A stretch of DNA of 64,000 nt from an uncultured bacterium (GTDB lineage Bacteria > Verrucomicrobiota > Lentisphaeria > Oligosphaerales > Oligosphaeraceae): contig URJM01000002.1 in assembly GCA_900548225.1 (NCBI GenBank), positions 1 through 64,000 on the forward strand. The letters run 5' to 3'. The translations under genes were made by a program, and so were the position numbers. Under the pieces are notes generated by a model. It saw only the letters and a list, made by a program, of their open reading frames with translations, searched no databases and had not been told where the DNA came from. Of this stretch, positions 62,053 through 64,000 are shown one piece after another (the first letter of the stretch is position 1; each line of letters starts with the position of its first letter).

Positions 62053-63492
62053 ATGCCTCTCATGACAGATTTCTACCAGAGTCCATTTTCGGTGCGTTAT
62101 GCTAGTCGTGAGATGCAGCGCATCTTCTCCGAGCGCAACAAGTTCACCACGTGGCGTCGTCTGTGGGTGGCGTTGGCGGAGTCGGAGCAGTCCCTGGGGC
62201 TCCCCATTTCCGACGAGCAGCTGGACGAGCTGCGTGCCCATGTGGAGGATGTGAACTTCGAGGTTGCCGAGGCCCGGGAGAAGATTGTCCGCCACGATGT
62301 GATGAGCCACGTCTATGCGTATGGGGAGCAGTGCCCGAAGGCGAAGGGCATCATCCACCTTGGGGCGACATCATGCTACGTGGGGGACAACACCGACCTC
62401 ATCGTCATGCGCGAGGCGCTGCGCCTTCTCCGTGGCAAGCTTGTGACCGTCGTCGGCAACCTTGCAGGTTTTGCGGAGAAGCATGCCGGGATGCCGACCC
62501 TGGCCTTTACACACTTCCAGCCGGCACAGCCCACCACGGTCGGCAAGCGCGCCACCCTTTGGCTCCAGGATGTGATGAGCGACATCGAAGACCTGGACTA
62601 TGTCCTGGGAGGGCTGAAGCTCCTGGGCAGCAAGGGAACCACGGGCACCCAGGCAAGCTTCCTAGAGCTCTTCAACGGGGACCACGAAAAGTGCCGCAGG
62701 CTCGACGCGATGATTGCGGAAAAGATGGGGTTCCCTGGATGCTATGCGGTGTCGGGGCAGACATATTCGCGGAAGATCGACTCGCGAATCCTGAATGTCC
62801 TCTCCGGAATCGCGCAGACTGCCACCAAGTTCTCCAACGACATACGCCTCCTCCAGCATCTCAAGGAGGTGGAGGAGCCCTTTGAAAAGTCGCAGATTGG
62901 CTCCTCGGCGATGGCGTACAAGCGAAACCCCATGCGCAGCGAACGCATTGCGTCCATTGCGAGGTTCGTGATCTGCGACGCATTGAACCCCGCAATCACC
63001 GCCGCGACGCAGTGGTTCGAAAGAACCCTTGACGACTCCGCGAACAAGCGGATTGCGATGGCGGAGGGATTCCTTGCCATCGACGGCATCCTCGACCTCT
63101 TCGCAAATGTCTCGAATGGCCTCGTGGTCTACCCGAATGTCATTGCAAAGCACCTCGCCGCCGAATTGCCGTTCATGGCCTCCGAAAACATCATGATGGA
63201 CGCTGTGAAGGCCGGCGGCGACCGCCAGGAACTCCACGAGGTCATCCGCGCAAATGCCCAGGCGGCAGCGGCGCATGTCAAACTCGACGGCGGCGAGAAC
63301 GACCTCCTGGAACGCCTGGCGGAAGACCCGCATTTTGCGGGAATGAACCTGGACCTTGCGGAGACCCTCCGCGCCGAAAAATACGTGGGACGGGCTCCCG
63401 AACAGGTGAAGGAGTACCTCGCCGAGGAGGTGAAGCCCTTCCTGGAGGCAAACGCCGCCTCCGCAGTCGCCGGCAACGCCGTCCAAATCTAG
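62053..63492 (+). CDS. purB: Adenylosuccinate lyase
   Basis: 479 residues (or 476 from the ATG at 62062; no SD decides). The lyase signature [20 protein letters not shown] is intact, as are the active-site [10 protein letters not shown] and the [20 protein letters not shown] region. It splits adenylosuccinate and SAICAR in purine synthesis. It is of the longer class found in animals and many anaerobes. Confidence 0.96.
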   Translation: MPLMTDFYQSPFSVRYASREMQRIFSERNKFTTWRRLWVALAESEQSLGLPISDEQLDELRAHVEDVNFEVAEAREKIVRHDVMSHVYAYGEQCPKAKGIIHLGATSCYVGDNTDLIVMREALRLLRGKLVTVVGNLAGFAEKHAGMPTLAFTHFQPAQPTTVGKRATLWLQDVMSDIEDLDYVLGGLKLLGSKGTTGTQASFLELFNGDHEKCRRLDAMIAEKMGFPGCYAVSGQTYSRKIDSRILNVLSGIAQTATKFSNDIRLLQHLKEVEEPFEKSQIGSSAMAYKRNPMRSERIASIARFVICDALNPAITAATQWFERTLDDSANKRIAMAEGFLAIDGILDLFANVSNGLVVYPNVIAKHLAAELPFMASENIMMDAVKAGGDRQELHEVIRANAQAAAAHVKLDGGENDLLERLAEDPHFAGMNLDLAETLRAEKYVGRAPEQVKEYLAEEVKPFLEANAASAVAGNAVQI

Positions 63493-63575
63493 CGTCCCGC
63501 CCGGGCGGAACGCCCCGCACCTCCGCACCTCCCCCCAAAAAAACAACAGCACTCCGTTTTTTTCTCCAAATCCAA

Positions 63576-64000
63576 ATGTCCGCATACAAGGAAGAGACAA
63601 TTGTCGTATTGGATTTCGGTTCGCAGTATAGCCAGCTGATTGCCCGCCGCATCCGCGAGTGCCACGTCTTCAGCCAGGTCATTCCCTGCAATACCTCGGC
63701 GGCGGAGCTGGCGTCGTTGCAGCCGAAGGGCATCATCCTTTCGGGCGGGCCCGCCAGCGTCTACGATGAGGGAGCCCCCCAGCTCGACCCCGAAATCCTC
63801 AATCTGGGGATTCCAGTGCTGGGCATCTGCTATGGAATGCAAATCCTCGTCAAGAACCTGGGCGGCACGGTCTCCTCCGCTCCCGAACGGGAATACGGCC
63901 GGGCACAGCTCCACATCCAGAAGCAGGGCGAGCTCTTCGCGGGAATGGACCCGGAGCAGACGGTCTGGATGTCCCACGGCGACAAGGTGACCATGGAGCC
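63576..64000 (+). CDS. guaA: GMP synthase, N-terminal part (truncated by window edge)
   Basis: The gene continues past the right edge; ~141 residues are visible. The glutamine amidotransferase domain is clear: [20 protein letters not shown] at the start, [12 protein letters not shown], and the catalytic cysteine in [10 protein letters not shown]. It aminates XMP to GMP. It is the last of a purine-gene run after purC and purB. Confidence 0.96.
   Translation, partial: MSAYKEETIVVLDFGSQYSQLIARRIRECHVFSQVIPCNTSAAELASLQPKGIILSGGPASVYDEGAPQLDPEILNLGIPVLGICYGMQILVKNLGGTVSSAPEREYGRAQLHIQKQGELFAGMDPEQTVWMSHGDKVTME

Overview
The window looks like the chromosome of an anaerobic, GC-rich bacterium of the PVC superphylum, most likely Lentisphaerae (Victivallis-like) or a close relative. 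This is an inference from gene families: GH123-like (DUF4091) and DUF4838 secreted proteins, GH78 and GH94 carbohydrate enzymes, a ferredoxin-linked 2-oxoacid oxidoreductase, secreted proteins with GWNLVSLP-type modules, and a str/S10 ribosomal cluster that stops after rpsS. No 16S gene is present, so the assignment rests on protein content only.

Layout. 1-5.6 kb (minus): three tandem GH123-like secreted proteins, the first cut by the window edge. 5.7-12.9 kb (minus): Bax1-type nuclease, XPB-type helicase, hybrid histidine kinase with HPt, PTS Enzyme I, then the RNase P RNA gene. 13.0-13.3 kb: a block of CACGAA-type repeats, followed by tRNA-Val, two lineage-specific proteins (one a long coiled coil), tRNA-Cys and a GH78-like enzyme. 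17.5-18.8 kb: a decayed accessory segment (AbiEi antitoxin, toxin stub, frameshifted fragment) between two exact 24-bp direct repeats. 18.9-24.7 kb (plus): cation/proton antiporter fused to a PTS EIIA domain, a three-gene 2-oxoacid:ferredoxin oxidoreductase operon, and an amidohydrolase. 24.8-30.1 kb (minus): uvrA-prfC-tlyA. 30.4 kb: a small basic protein with its own promoter, structured leader and terminator. 30.9-33.3 kb (minus): GH94 phosphorylase, divergent from the ribosomal cluster. 33.5-39.8 kb (plus): rpsL-rpsG-fusA-rpsJ-rplC-rplD-rplW-rplB-rpsS, closed by a strong terminator. 39.9-40.4 kb: a second CACGAA repeat block and a pyrimidine-rich repeat. 40.4-42.1 kb (minus): DUF4838 protein. 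42.2 kb: tRNA-Thr.

42.6-54.4 kb (plus) is the most distinctive region: five consecutive exported proteins. They are a GWNLVSLP protein, a protein with duplicated dockerin-like calcium loops, a 1521-residue cadherin/Ig-like adhesin, an outer-membrane beta-barrel, and a PD40-propeller plus Ig-like protein. They probably form a cell-surface or fibre assembly, but none has a proven role. 54.4-57.9 kb: glycosyltransferase, DnaQ-like exonuclease, Mur ligase and DUF4230 operon. 58.0-64.0 kb: tRNA with CAT anticodon, a second amidohydrolase coupled to a GGQ release-factor-like protein, then proA, purC, purB and the start of guaA.

Several transcription units share a core-promoter pattern, TATATTA followed two or three bases later by CG (rnpB, str operon, antiporter, GH123 cluster and GH78 genes). 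The four tRNA genes all encode the 3' CCA. Apart from the repeats, the toxin-antitoxin remnant and the surface-protein cluster, most of the window is housekeeping or carbohydrate-metabolism DNA.
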